The notes: a model not told the origin generated them from the sequence alone. A stretch of DNA of 64,000 nt from CAVQAH01 sp963784195 (GCA_963784195.1 CAWARA010000025.1:186001-250000); one strand, 5' to 3'. Positions 7,189 through 15,862 are shown, counted from the first letter of the stretch. Numbers and translations: made by a program.

Positions 7189-9781
7189 CCGCCCTCAGCG
7201 TAGAGAGGGGCTTACGTCGCAGCACATCCGCGCTCGACAGCACGCCTATCGTTCCGACCAGGACCATCGTCAGCAGGGTGCCGATGGCCAGCAGTCCTGG
7301 TGCGGGCCGCCAGGGGATTTCGAACAGGTGTTTGGTGACGGCCCAGCTGAGCCCGAAGGCACCGGCGGCACCGATCAGGCCGGCAAGCAGGCCCAGCGCG
7401 CAGTACTCGAGGGCGAGCATCATGCCCAGGGTCCGGGTGCTGGCACCGAGGGTGCGGAGAATCGCGGCCTCGTACACGCGCTGGAACTTGGTCATCGCGA
7501 CGGCGCCGATCAGAATCAGCACGCCGCTGAACAGCGCCACGCCGCCGACGATCGAGACAGCCCTGACCACGTTTTCGACGACCGCCTGAATCCGGGCGAT
7601 GATCTCGCGTCCGTCGATGGCGGTGACGTTTGGATATCGCGTCACCAGCTCGTGCTGAAAGCGCGCGCGCGCGGTCGGATCGGACGGTCCCTTGACGAAG
7701 CCGATGAACGAGTGCGGAGCGTTGGCGAGGGCGATTGGCTTGAACACGAACATGAACCCGCCGCTCCGCGAGTCTTCCCACTCCACGCGCCGCACGCTCG
7801 TGACGCGGGCCTCGATCGTCCTGCCGATGACGTCGAAGCGCATGACATCGCCGACGTTGATGTCGAAGCGCTCGTGGATGCTCTGCTCGATCGAGACCTC
7901 GTTGTCGCCGGTCGACGACGTGTCGGCGTCCCAGAACTTGCCGCCAGTGATCTCTTCGTTGCGTTCGAGATTCGGGCGGTAGGTGATCACATACTCGCGC
8001 GCCAGCGACCCGCGGCCGCGGACATCGGCGTAGCTGTCGAGGTTCACGTCCCGTCCGCGGACGCCGGTCACCCTCGCCCGGAGCGTTGGGACCAGACGCG
8101 GCTCGGGCGCGCCCTGATCCTGTCGTTCCCGCACGAGCGTGCGCACCCCTTCGACCTGATCCTGCTGAACGTCGACCAGGAACATGTCCGCTCCGCGCTC
8201 GTCCATCTCCACCGAGAACTCCGAGATCAGGTTCTCCTGGAGCGCGCGCACACCGAGCACGAAGAAGCTGCCAAGCCCCACGGCCAGCAGAATCACCCGC
8301 GTCTGGTTTCCTGGCCTTCTGAGGCTCAACACCGCGTGGCGCATGGGAAACCAGGGAGTCGACGCAAGAGGCATGACCGCGCGAACCACGACCCATGAGG
8401 CTGCGTAAAGCACGACCGCCACGACAGCGAAGCCGATGGAGACGATCGCGCCTGCCTTGAGCGACGCCGCCTGCCAGGACGCGACGCCGACCAGGCCCAG
8501 GGTCACCAGGAACGCGGCGCCGACCTGCAGCCAGTCGAGGCCGCGAAAGAAGTCGACGACGGTTTTCTTGATGCCGGCTCGCGGCCGCGCGGCCGCTCCG
8601 GGAGGCGGAAGAGACTCACCCCCGCGTAACAGCAGCAACGGCTTGATGCGGCGAACTTCGAGCAGCGGGACAAGCGCAAACAGTAGCGACACCAGCAATC
8701 CAACCGAAACGCCCTGCAGGACCGCTGACCAGGTCAGTCCGTACGTCATGCCGCCGAGGGCCGCCGCCACTGACGCCGGGATCGACATCATGCCTACCTG
8801 CGCGAGCGCGACGCCGAGCAGACCGCCGGCGAGGCCGAGCAACACCACCTGGACCACGTAGGTCGCCAGGACCTGCCGCGTCGTGGCGCCAACACATTTC
8901 AGGATGGCGACGCTCCGGATCTTCTGCTTGACGAACACGCGGGTGACGCTCCAGACGCCGATACCGCCCAGAACCACGATCACGAAGCCGACGAGGCTCA
9001 GATAGTTCTCCGCGCGTGCGAGATCCTCGCCGATGTCGTCTTCCAGTGCCTTGTAGGAGCGGGCATTGATGAACTGATCGCGAAGCTCCTCACGCAGCGT
9101 CCTGGTGAGCGGCACGACGCCGTCGTCGCGCACTCGAAGCAGAATCTGATTGCTGGCGCGGCTGCCGACGGTCAACAGGCCGGTCTCCCGGAGATCCTTC
9201 AGGTCGATGATCACCCGCGACCCGAACGTGAAGGCACCCACGCGCCGGCCCGGTTCCTGGGTGATGACGTCTCTGATCTCAAACGGACGGCCGGAAATCA
9301 CGATGCGATCGCCGACCGCCACGCCGAGCTGAACGAGCAACTCCGGCCCGACGAGAGCGCCCTGGTTCTCAATCACGCTGTGCCTGTACGCCCGGCCACT
9401 CTGGAGCCCGAGCGTGCCGTAGAAAGGAAACCCTGTTTCCACTGCGCGCAGCTCCACCATCCGCGCGACGTTGGCCCCCTTCTCGGCGCGAACCATGGTC
9501 GTGGTTTCGACCGATTCCGTGCGTTCGAGAACCGGCGCCGCCGCGAGACGTTTGTCGACGGCCTCGCGTGACTCCGGCGTCCACGGACGATTCGTCTGGA
9601 CGATGACGTCGGCGGCAATCATCGCGCGCGCTTCGCGCATCAGGCCGAGGCGCACGCTCTGGATTACCGATCGGAGCGCCACGATGGCGCCAACGCCGAT
9701 TGCGACGCAGATGAAGAAGAAGAGAAGCCGGCGCCACGAAGCGCGAAGCTCGCGGGCCGCCATGCGGACGACGAAAAGCAT
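7184..9781 (-). CDS. ybbP: ABC transporter permease, YbbP-like (FtsX fold)
   Basis: An 865-residue membrane protein with two FtsX-type permease halves: an N-terminal membrane helix (LLFFFICVAIGVGAIVAL), three helices around residues 270-400 (VGFVIVVLGGIGVWSVTRVF), a central pair, a second extracytoplasmic region, and three C-terminal helices (AVSIVGGVALFSGVLILIG ... TLLTMVLVGTIGVLSSADVL). The order tesA-ybbA-ybbP on one strand matches the E. coli operon. In the family the complex is thought to move or extract membrane or lipid molecules; the cargo here is unknown. Its ATG lies 13 bases after the ATPase gene stop. Confidence 0.9.
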   Translation of the reverse strand: MLFVVRMAARELRASWRRLLFFFICVAIGVGAIVALRSVIQSVRLGLMREARAMIAADVIVQTNRPWTPESREAVDKRLAAAPVLERTESVETTTMVRAEKGANVARMVELRAVETGFPFYGTLGLQSGRAYRHSVIENQGALVGPELLVQLGVAVGDRIVISGRPFEIRDVITQEPGRRVGAFTFGSRVIIDLKDLRETGLLTVGSRASNQILLRVRDDGVVPLTRTLREELRDQFINARSYKALEDDIGEDLARAENYLSLVGFVIVVLGGIGVWSVTRVFVKQKIRSVAILKCVGATTRQVLATYVVQVVLLGLAGGLLGVALAQVGMMSIPASVAAALGGMTYGLTWSAVLQGVSVGLLVSLLFALVPLLEVRRIKPLLLLRGGESLPPPGAAARPRAGIKKTVVDFFRGLDWLQVGAAFLVTLGLVGVASWQAASLKAGAIVSIGFAVVAVVLYAASWVVVRAVMPLASTPWFPMRHAVLSLRRPGNQTRVILLAVGLGSFFVLGVRALQENLISEFSVEMDERGADMFLVDVQQDQVEGVRTLVRERQDQGAPEPRLVPTLRARVTGVRGRDVNLDSYADVRGRGSLAREYVITYRPNLERNEEITGGKFWDADTSSTGDNEVSIEQSIHERFDINVGDVMRFDVIGRTIEARVTSVRRVEWEDSRSGGFMFVFKPIALANAPHSFIGFVKGPSDPTARARFQHELVTRYPNVTAIDGREIIARIQAVVENVVRAVSIVGGVALFSGVLILIGAVAMTKFQRVYEAAILRTLGASTRTLGMMLALEYCALGLLAGLIGAAGAFGLSWAVTKHLFEIPWRPAPGLLAIGTLLTMVLVGTIGVLSSADVLRRKPLSTLRAE

Positions 9782-9794
9782 CGCCTGAGTGTCC

Positions 9795-10484
9795 TTATGT
9801 GATGCTGGCAGCTTCGCGTGTCGTGTTCCGGACGATACGGCCGTCTCTGAGCGCGATCGTCACATCGGCCACCGCCGCGAGCTCAGGATCGTGAGTGACG
9901 AGGATCAGCGTGGTCTTGCGCGTCTTGTTGATTCCGAGCAGGAGCTCAATCACCTGGTGCCCCGTGGCCGTGTCCAGATTCCCGGTTGGTTCGTCGGCCA
10001 GGAGTATCGGTGGATCGTTCGCCAGCGCGCGTGCGATCGCGACGCGCTGCTGCTCGCCCCCCGACAGCTGCGACGGGTAGTGATGACGGCGCTCGGACAA
10101 ACCAACTTCGGCAAGCAGCGAATCCGCGCGCCGCGCCGCCCCCCGCCCGCCGGCGATCTCGAGAGGCACCAGGACGTTCTCGAGGGCGGTCAGCGATGGC
10201 AGCAGGTGAAAGAACTGGAAGACGAATCCGATTCGAGTGCCGCGGAGCCTGGCCAGCGCATCCTCGCCGAGCGCGGTGATGTCCGCGCCGTCGATCACGA
10301 TTTGCCCTTCAGACGGAGAATCGAGACCGGCGATCAGCCCCAGCAGCGTCGACTTGCCGCTGCCGGAGGGACCGGTGATGGCGGCGACACATCCACCCTG
10401 GATCGTGAGGTCGAGGGGATGCAGGATGGTCAGGGTGCCGCTGCCGCTCGGCACCGTTTTGGACACACCGTGAAGTTCGATCAT
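9795..10484 (-). CDS. ybbA: ABC transporter ATP-binding protein, YbbA-like
   Basis: A 229-residue ATPase with Walker A GPSGSGKST (residues 39-47), signature LSGGEQQRVAIARAL, Walker B ILLADEPTGNLD and H-loop VTHDPE. It belongs to the LolD/MacB clade. The ATG overlaps the stop of the esterase gene by 4 bases (ATGA), and the permease follows 13 bases later, so it is the energy unit for the YbbP-like permease. Confidence 0.92.
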   Translation of the reverse strand: MIELHGVSKTVPSGSGTLTILHPLDLTIQGGCVAAITGPSGSGKSTLLGLIAGLDSPSEGQIVIDGADITALGEDALARLRGTRIGFVFQFFHLLPSLTALENVLVPLEIAGGRGAARRADSLLAEVGLSERRHHYPSQLSGGEQQRVAIARALANDPPILLADEPTGNLDTATGHQVIELLLGINKTRKTTLILVTHDPELAAVADVTIALRDGRIVRNTTREAASIT

Positions 10485-11245
10485 GAGGTGGTCGCCATCT
10501 GATCGAGCAGCGGGCGCAGCACGGACCAGACGGTCTCGGCGACGATGCGGGTCCCCTGCTCGTTGGGATGGATGCCATCACCCTGATTCAGCTGGCTCTG
10601 GCCCGCGACTTTGTCGAGAAGGAAAGGAATCACGATGACACGCTCGCGCCCGGCAATCTCGCGGAACGCGGATCGAAACGCGGTCGCGTACTCCTGACCG
10701 TAATTCGGCGGCGCCTCCATGCCTGCGAGGATCACGACGACGTTCTTTTCGCGTGCGCGCGTGACGATCGCCGTGAGGTTCTTCTTCATCTCGTCAACCG
10801 AGAGTCCGCGGAGTCCGTCGTTGCCGCCGAGCGCCACGATCAGCACGCGCACGTTACCGTCGAGCGCCCAATCCAGCCGCCGCAGTCCGCCAGCCGTGGT
10901 GTCGCCCGACACGCCGGCGTTGACCACTTCGAATTTGTAGCCCTCCGCATCGAGCCGCTGTTGGAGCAGTGCCGGATACGACTGGCTTTCGAGGAGTCCA
11001 TAACCCGCAGTGAGGCTGTCGCCGAGCGCGACGATCTTCGGCCGCGCGGGCGCCACCGTGGGATCGGCCGGGACCGTCGCCGGCCGTGCCGCGTCGGCAC
11101 TCGGCGCACTCTCGCGCTCAACCCCGCAGCCGACCGAAAAGCACGCACTGACGAGCGCACAGATCGCCACGATGCACGCCCATCGGATCAGCGTGCGCGC
11201 CGTCGTGAACCCCCGTGGTGAACCCCCGTCGTGAACCCTCGTCAT
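10481..11245 (-). CDS. tesA: SGNH/GDSL esterase, TesA-like lipoprotein
   Basis: A GDSL hydrolase acting on acyl esters or thioesters. Block I is VALGDSLTAGYG, block III is ALGGNDGLRG, and the catalytic Asp/His block is DGIHPNEQG near the C-terminus. The N-terminus has a membrane segment (WACIVAICALVSACFSVGC) with two possible lipobox cysteines, so it is probably an envelope lipoprotein. The first 13 residues are encoded inside a tandem repeat (11209-11313), so the annotated ATG at 11245 may not be ancestral. It is first in the three-gene operon with the ABC transporter. Confidence 0.88.
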   Translation of the reverse strand: MTRVHDGGSPRGFTTARTLIRWACIVAICALVSACFSVGCGVERESAPSADAARPATVPADPTVAPARPKIVALGDSLTAGYGLLESQSYPALLQQRLDAEGYKFEVVNAGVSGDTTAGGLRRLDWALDGNVRVLIVALGGNDGLRGLSVDEMKKNLTAIVTRAREKNVVVILAGMEAPPNYGQEYATAFRSAFREIAGRERVIVIPFLLDKVAGQSQLNQGDGIHPNEQGTRIVAETVWSVLRPLLDQMATTS

Positions 11246-11313
11246 GCACCCCCGTGTTGAACCCTCGTGATGAACCCCCGTGATGAACCCCCGTCATGAA
11301 CCCCCGTGTGAAC
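11209..11313. repeat. 13-base tandem repeat (AACCCCCGTGATG)
   Basis: About eight imperfect copies of a 13-base unit, AACCCCCGTNNTG, run from inside the start of the tesA-like gene into its upstream region. They place several ATG/GTG triplets in different frames ahead of the esterase and occupy the position where its promoter or leader would be. Confidence 0.85.
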
Positions 11314-11435
11314 GTATCCCTATTATATAGACCGTTTTCCGCGGATCCCGGTTCCATCGCCGGCACCCGCACTCTCTGATAGTCTTGATTTCGGGGACAA
11401 GTGTTAACGACCCGTCGACGACACGTAGACAACAA

Positions 11436-11678
11436 ATGGCCAGAGGCTGGGAATCCAAATCGATCGAGGCGCAGCAGGATGAAGCGGCGCGTCAGAAAAC
11501 CCCGCGACCAGCGCTGACGCCTGAACAGCGCGAGACCGCGGCGCGTCGTCAGACCCTCGAACTCACGCGGTCGCGTGCTGCAGCGGATCTCGAACGCGCC
11601 ACGGCGCCACAACACCGCCGCATGCTGGAACAGGCGATTGCGGCGATCGACGAGCAACTGGCCGCGCTCAACGGCTGA
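11436..11678 (+). CDS. Small hypothetical protein, helical
   Basis: An 80-residue, highly charged protein (MARGWESKSIEAQQDEAARQ start) that is predicted almost wholly helical, with many Gln, Arg, Ala and Glu and a C-terminal AIAAIDEQLAAL helix suitable for coiled-coil pairing. No known domain is recognised. The ATG at 11436 is preferred over an upstream start because the family-like MARGWESKS motif begins there. It stands alone between the divergent tesA-like operon and the metallophosphoesterase gene. Confidence 0.6.
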   Translation: MARGWESKSIEAQQDEAARQKTPRPALTPEQRETAARRQTLELTRSRAAADLERATAPQHRRMLEQAIAAIDEQLAALNG

Positions 11679-11775
11679 GCCGCTTCAGGAACGGGCTTTG
11701 CTCTTCCTTCTCTGGACGGCCCCGGCAGGGTCATGAGGGCCCTCCGAGGCCGTCCAGACGTCCGTTGGGAGGGAC

Positions 11776-12603
11776 ATGGCCTCACCCAAAGAGATCGTTC
11801 GCATCGCCGCGCTGGGTGATCTTCACTACGGCAAATCGGCGACGCCGGGCGCTCTGCAGCCGCTTTTCGCGCAGATCACCGAAGACGCCGACATCCTGAT
11901 TCTGTGCGGCGATCTCACCGATTACGGTCTTGCAGATGAAGCCCGGGCGCTGACGAAGGAACTCACTGCCACACTGAGGATCCCGGCGGTGGCCGTGCTC
12001 GGGAACCACGACTACGAATCAGGCCAGCAGGACACGATCAAAGCGATCCTCAAGGACGCCGGGATTACTCCGCTCGACGGCGATACGACGGAGCTCCTCG
12101 GCATCGGGTTCGCCGGCGTCAAGGGATTCTGCGGCGGCTTCGGGCGCCGTGCGCTCGGCCCCTGGGGCGAAGAGACGATCAAGCGGTTCGTGCACGAAGC
12201 CGTGGACGAAGCGTTGAAGCTGGAATCGGCGCTGGCGCGTCTCCGCAACGATCGGCTCATCGCGGTGCTCCACTACTCCCCTATCCAGGAGACCGTCGAG
12301 GGCGAGCCGCGCGAGATCTTCCCATTCCTCGGCTGCAGCCGTCTCGAAGAGCCGTTGACGCGCTTCCCCGTCAGCGCCGTGTTCCACGGCCACGCCCATC
12401 ACGGACAGCCGGAGGGCCGTACGCGCAACAACGTCCCGGTATTCAACGTCTCGAACACCTTGATGCGCGAGCTGTATCCCCAGCGCCCGTTCCGTGTCGT
12501 CGAGATCGACATGCTAGGCCCCGACGTCATCAATGACGCAATCAACGAACGGCGCGCCGGCGGCGACCGCCGAACCGTCGATCGCACGACCACAGGAGCG
12601 TGA
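11776..12603 (+). CDS. Calcineurin-like metallophosphoesterase
   Basis: A 275-residue cytoplasmic phosphoesterase. The metal-binding motifs are in order: GDLHYG (D-x-H) near residue 15, GDLTDYG near 45, GNHDY near 76, and GHAHHGQPEG near 210. GGGAGGG at 11767 is a clear ribosome site for the ATG. The C-terminus is a charged tail (NERRAGGDRRTVDR). The substrate cannot be assigned from the motifs. Its stop overlaps a GTG that opens the signal peptide of the next gene. Confidence 0.9.
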   Translation: MASPKEIVRIAALGDLHYGKSATPGALQPLFAQITEDADILILCGDLTDYGLADEARALTKELTATLRIPAVAVLGNHDYESGQQDTIKAILKDAGITPLDGDTTELLGIGFAGVKGFCGGFGRRALGPWGEETIKRFVHEAVDEALKLESALARLRNDRLIAVLHYSPIQETVEGEPREIFPFLGCSRLEEPLTRFPVSAVFHGHAHHGQPEGRTRNNVPVFNVSNTLMRELYPQRPFRVVEIDMLGPDVINDAINERRAGGDRRTVDRTTTGA

Positions 12604-12605
12604 AC

Positions 12606-12690
12606 ATGCTGTTGGCCGCACTCACCGCCGCCGCGCTGCACCTTGTCACCTTGGCACCCGCCTCCGCCGAGCCTTCTGTGAGCACCCCTG
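12606..12690 (+). pseudogene. Signal peptide detached from the transpeptidase gene
   Basis: From the ATG at 12606 (or GTG at 12600) the frame encodes a good Sec signal peptide, MLLAALTAAALHLVTLAPA followed by SAEPS. It then runs into the GTGCGCA repeat and becomes Arg/Ser-rich nonsense. The transpeptidase that should follow lies in another frame and begins beyond the repeat. This is best read as the true 5' end of that gene, put out of frame by repeat copy D. Confidence 0.7.
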
Positions 12691-12771
12691 CGCACGTGCG
12701 CACTGACGCGCTCGCGCGCCTGCGCACATCGCGCACCTGCGCACATGCGCAGTCACCGCCCTGCGCACGCG
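12691..12771. repeat. GTGCGCA repeat, copy D, inside a gene
   Basis: GCACGTGCGCAC, CCTGCGCACAT and CCTGCGCACATGCGCAG units from about 12691 to 12771 match the other three GTGCGCA elements. Here the copy lies within a coding region, between a signal peptide and the mature enzyme, and shifts the frame between them. Confidence 0.8.
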
Positions 12772-14409
12772 GCGAACGACGGCCTCGCCATTCAGGTGGC
12801 TCTCGATCGCGCCGGCTTTTCGCCAGGCGTGATCGATGGCCAGCCAGGGTCGAACACGCGAAAGGCCGCAGAGGCGTATCGCCAACAGCACGGCAAGGAT
12901 CCGGAACCCGTGGCTGACGCGATCGTCAGCTACACGATTACCGACGCTGACGCGGCGGGCCCATTCGCCGAGCGCATCCCGCCGGAGCTGCCCGATCAGG
13001 CGAAGCTGCCGTCACTGACGTATGCCTCAGCGCTCGAAGCGCTCGCCGAGCGGTTTCATTCCACGCCGGCGCTGCTGCAACGTCTGAATCCGCAATCGGC
13101 ATTCGCCGCCGGCGAAGCGATTCAGGTCCCCAACGTCGATCCATTCGTAGTGCCGGTGCCGCGCATCGAGGCCGCGCCGAAAAACGGCGCGAACACGGCA
13201 AAACCGATTGGCACGTCAGGGCGCACGCGATCGGCCGATACCGCGCCCGTCGTCAAGCCCGAGGTCGTCGTCACGGTCAGCCGCGCCTCGAGCGCGCTCA
13301 TCGTGAAGAACGACAGCCAGCAGGTCATCTTCTATGCGCCGGTCACGACCGGAAGCGAACACGACCCGCTGCCGATCGGCGAGTGGAAGGTCACCGGCAT
13401 TCAGTTCAGTCCGAAGTTCCACTACAACCCGGATCTGTTCTGGGATGCGGACCCGTCACATTCGAAGGCGACCCTGGCGAACGGCCCGAACAATCCGGTC
13501 GGCGTCGTCTGGATCGACCTCTCGAAGGATCACTACGGGCTGCATGGCACGCCGGAACCGTCGACTGTCGGAAAGACAGCGTCGCATGGCTGCGTGCGGC
13601 TGACCAACTGGGATGCCTTGAAGCTCGCCGGGCTCGTCAAGCCCGGCACGCGCGTCATCTTTACACGAATGACCGGACGATCTCGACACGCGTGGCTGCA
13701 CGATGTGAAAACGTTCGCGGCGGGCGGCGCCTGCGGCGTGCTTGCCGGTGCGCTCGCCGTGTCGCTGCTCGTGTGGGAGTACGGGAATGTGATCGGTTCC
13801 CGCGCGATGTCGATTCAGCGGCCCGTGCACGCGCCCGACGCCGTGGAGCGCTGGAAAGATCGGCCCGACGATCACGGCGGGCACGCAGTCCTGCAGCCAC
13901 CTCCGCAAGAACATGAGAAAGTCGCGGCAACCACCGGCACCACCATTGGGCCGGAGCCTACGAGCCCTGGCGAGCTCGAGAATCGGGATCTGCTCATGCC
14001 CGTCGACGGCGTCGACCGCGCGACGCTGACCCGTCAGTTCGAAGACTCTCGGGGGTCGGGGGCGCGGCGGCACGAGGCGATCGACATCCTGGCGCCGCGG
14101 AACACCCCAGTCCGGGCGGTCGAGGCGGGCACAATTGCCCGGCTGTTCCATAGCAATACCGGCGGCAACACGATCTATCAATTCGACCCGTCCGAGCGGT
14201 TTTCCTACTACTATGCCCACCTGGAGCGTTACGCCGACGGGCTGAAGGAGGGGGATCGCGTGCAAAAGGGACAGGTCATCGGCTACGTCGGGACCTCGGG
14301 CAATGCCCCTAAAGACACGCCCCACTTGCACTTCGCCATCTTCCGGCTCACCGAGCAGAAGCGGTGGTGGGAAGGCACTCCGATAGACCCATTCGACGTA
14401 CTCCGGTAG
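12745..14409 (+). CDS. L,D-transpeptidase (YkuD) joined to M23 peptidase
   Basis: A 554-residue frame for peptidoglycan remodelling. Residues 14-60 form a peptidoglycan-binding domain (LAIQVALDRAGFSPGVIDG). Residues about 175-315 are the YkuD transpeptidase, with HGTPEPSTVGKTASHGCVR carrying the catalytic His and Cys. A membrane segment follows near 330-350 (GGACGVLAGALAVSLLVWEY). Residues about 425-545 are an M23 metallopeptidase (HEAID and HLHFAIF zinc ligands). The two enzymes are normally separate; an in-frame ATG at 13670 could start the second one. The listed ATG lies inside repeat D and lacks the signal peptide, which sits upstream out of frame. Confidence 0.85.
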   Translation: MRSHRPAHAANDGLAIQVALDRAGFSPGVIDGQPGSNTRKAAEAYRQQHGKDPEPVADAIVSYTITDADAAGPFAERIPPELPDQAKLPSLTYASALEALAERFHSTPALLQRLNPQSAFAAGEAIQVPNVDPFVVPVPRIEAAPKNGANTAKPIGTSGRTRSADTAPVVKPEVVVTVSRASSALIVKNDSQQVIFYAPVTTGSEHDPLPIGEWKVTGIQFSPKFHYNPDLFWDADPSHSKATLANGPNNPVGVVWIDLSKDHYGLHGTPEPSTVGKTASHGCVRLTNWDALKLAGLVKPGTRVIFTRMTGRSRHAWLHDVKTFAAGGACGVLAGALAVSLLVWEYGNVIGSRAMSIQRPVHAPDAVERWKDRPDDHGGHAVLQPPPQEHEKVAATTGTTIGPEPTSPGELENRDLLMPVDGVDRATLTRQFEDSRGSGARRHEAIDILAPRNTPVRAVEAGTIARLFHSNTGGNTIYQFDPSERFSYYYAHLERYADGLKEGDRVQKGQVIGYVGTSGNAPKDTPHLHFAIFRLTEQKRWWEGTPIDPFDVLR

Positions 14410-14451
14410 CCGGGCTTCAAACCTTCCGCCGCAGGCCCCCCGTCCAAGCTA

Positions 14452-15129
14452 GTGCAGGAGAGGAGCTTGCGAGCGGTAAGCGCGACGCAGGCGGACATAG
14501 CCCGGATGCCTGGCGCAGGGGCCTTCACCGCCTTTCTAGGAGCATCATCGCTGCGGTCCCAGCAGGACGACAGGGCCGCCCGTAGCGGCACCGATGCGCA
14601 CGATTACGTGGCTGCCGCCGCGGATGGAGATGTCCGCGCGTTCGAGCAGCTCTATCGCACCCACCTGCCGAAAGTGCACAGCCTGGTGCGGCGGATGGCT
14701 GCCGGACGCGACACCGACGAGCTCACACAGGATGTCTTCGTCCGGGTCTGGCAGAAACTGTCGACGTTCCGGGGCGATGCTGCGTTCAGCACCTGGCTGC
14801 ACCGGCTCGCGGTCAACGTGGTGATTGAGAGGTTCAGGACCGAACGCACGCAGCGCCAGCGGTTCCAGGACGGCGAGGAGATTTTCGAGACGTTGTCGTC
14901 GCCGCCGCGGCGCAGCGATCTGTCGATGGACTTCGACACGGCGCTGATGAAATTGCCCGACGGCGCGCGCGAGATCTTCGTGCTGCACGACGTCGAAGGC
15001 TACAAGCATCACGAGATCGCGACCATGCTCGAGATTTCAGCGGGCACGTCGAAGGCCCAGCTGCACCGCGCGCGGATGATGCTGCGCAAGCACCTCGGCG
15101 GCCGGCAGGAGCGCGGCGACCGTACGTAA
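14452..15129 (+). CDS. ECF-type RNA polymerase sigma factor
   Basis: Sigma-70 region 2 is AFEQLYRTHLPKVHSLVRRM with the -10 contact helix DELTQDVFVRVWQKL and STWLHRLAVNVV; region 4 is LPDGAREIFVLHDVEGYKHH followed by an HTH (EIATMLEISAGTSKAQLHRA). The GTG at 14452 gives 225 residues; a TTG at 14467 behind AGGAGAGGAG or an ATG at 14506 may be the actual start, since the first 30 residues are not conserved. The anti-sigma gene follows after 22 bases, so the sigma factor is probably held inactive by that membrane partner until a signal arrives. Confidence 0.9.
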   Translation: MQERSLRAVSATQADIARMPGAGAFTAFLGASSLRSQQDDRAARSGTDAHDYVAAAADGDVRAFEQLYRTHLPKVHSLVRRMAAGRDTDELTQDVFVRVWQKLSTFRGDAAFSTWLHRLAVNVVIERFRTERTQRQRFQDGEEIFETLSSPPRRSDLSMDFDTALMKLPDGAREIFVLHDVEGYKHHEIATMLEISAGTSKAQLHRARMMLRKHLGGRQERGDRT

Positions 15130-15151
15130 CGGCACGAGTCAGAGGCAGATC

Positions 15152-15862
15152 ATGGAAGACGCATTCACCGATCGGTTGTCGGAGTATCTGGACGACGAAG
15201 ATCTCGGTGCGCTGGAGCGGCGCGAGATTGAGGCACACCTGCGCTCGTGCGCGGCGTGCCGGATCGTCCTCGACGAGCTCCGCGAGGTCCGTGCACACGC
15301 CCAGGCGCTGCCCGACGTGCCTCCGGCCGCGGACCTGTGGCCTGGAATTGAAGAACAGATTTCCCCAGCAGCGCGCGGCTTCAGCCGCGCGGCAGCTGAC
15401 GCGTCGATGGTCGCGCGGCTGAAGCCGCGCGCTGCTGGAGCCACGCGACGTATTTCCTTCACCGTTCCGCAGGCGATTGCCGCGTCGCTGGCGCTGATGA
15501 TCGTGTCGGGCGGCATGGTGTGGCTGCTCCGCGCCGGCGGCGAGCAGACCGATCGCGGGATCGTCGCCGTCGAGCGGCCGCGCACGCCGATGACGCCGGC
15601 GAATTTCGCCGACCCGCAGTACGACGAAGCGGTCGCGGATCTGGAGCGCACGCTGGAGGTCGGCCGCGGACGGCTGGATCCGGAAACGATTCGCGTGCTC
15701 GAAGCGAACCTGCAGGCGATCGATCGGGCCATCGAGCAGAGCCAGCAGGCGCTCGAGGCGGACCCGGCCAACATGTTTCTCAACGCGCATCTGGCGACTG
15801 CGCGTCAGCGAAAGCTGACGCTCCTGCGGCGCGCCAGCGCGCTCGCCACGACTGAAGGATAG
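15152..15862 (+). CDS. Zinc-finger anti-sigma factor, single membrane span
   Basis: A 236-residue protein. The N-terminal ZAS/zf-HC2 motif is H-x3-C-x2-C (AHLRSCAACR, residues 27-36), which binds the ECF sigma factor. One transmembrane helix (AIAASLALMIVSGGMVWLL) lies near 108-126, and a helical extracytoplasmic domain ends with a TPR-like LEANLQAIDRAIEQSQQALE. Between the zinc finger and the membrane span, residues about 72-97 are encoded by a palindromic REP-like element that keeps the frame. It sits between the sigma gene and a DUF4097 gene in one operon. Confidence 0.88.
   Translation: MEDAFTDRLSEYLDDEDLGALERREIEAHLRSCAACRIVLDELREVRAHAQALPDVPPAADLWPGIEEQISPAARGFSRAAADASMVARLKPRAAGATRRISFTVPQAIAASLALMIVSGGMVWLLRAGGEQTDRGIVAVERPRTPMTPANFADPQYDEAVADLERTLEVGRGRLDPETIRVLEANLQAIDRAIEQSQQALEADPANMFLNAHLATARQRKLTLLRRASALATTEG
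15366..15441. repeat. REP-like palindrome inside the anti-sigma gene
   Basis: CAGCAGCGCGCGGCTTCAGC at about 15366 is complementary to GCTGAAGCCGCGCGCTGCTG at about 15418-15437, with a short spacer. Each arm is itself palindromic around CGGCTTCAGCCG. It matches the CTTCAGCCGCGCGG unit seen at 20500-20514. It is read in frame in the anti-sigma factor. Confidence 0.8.
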
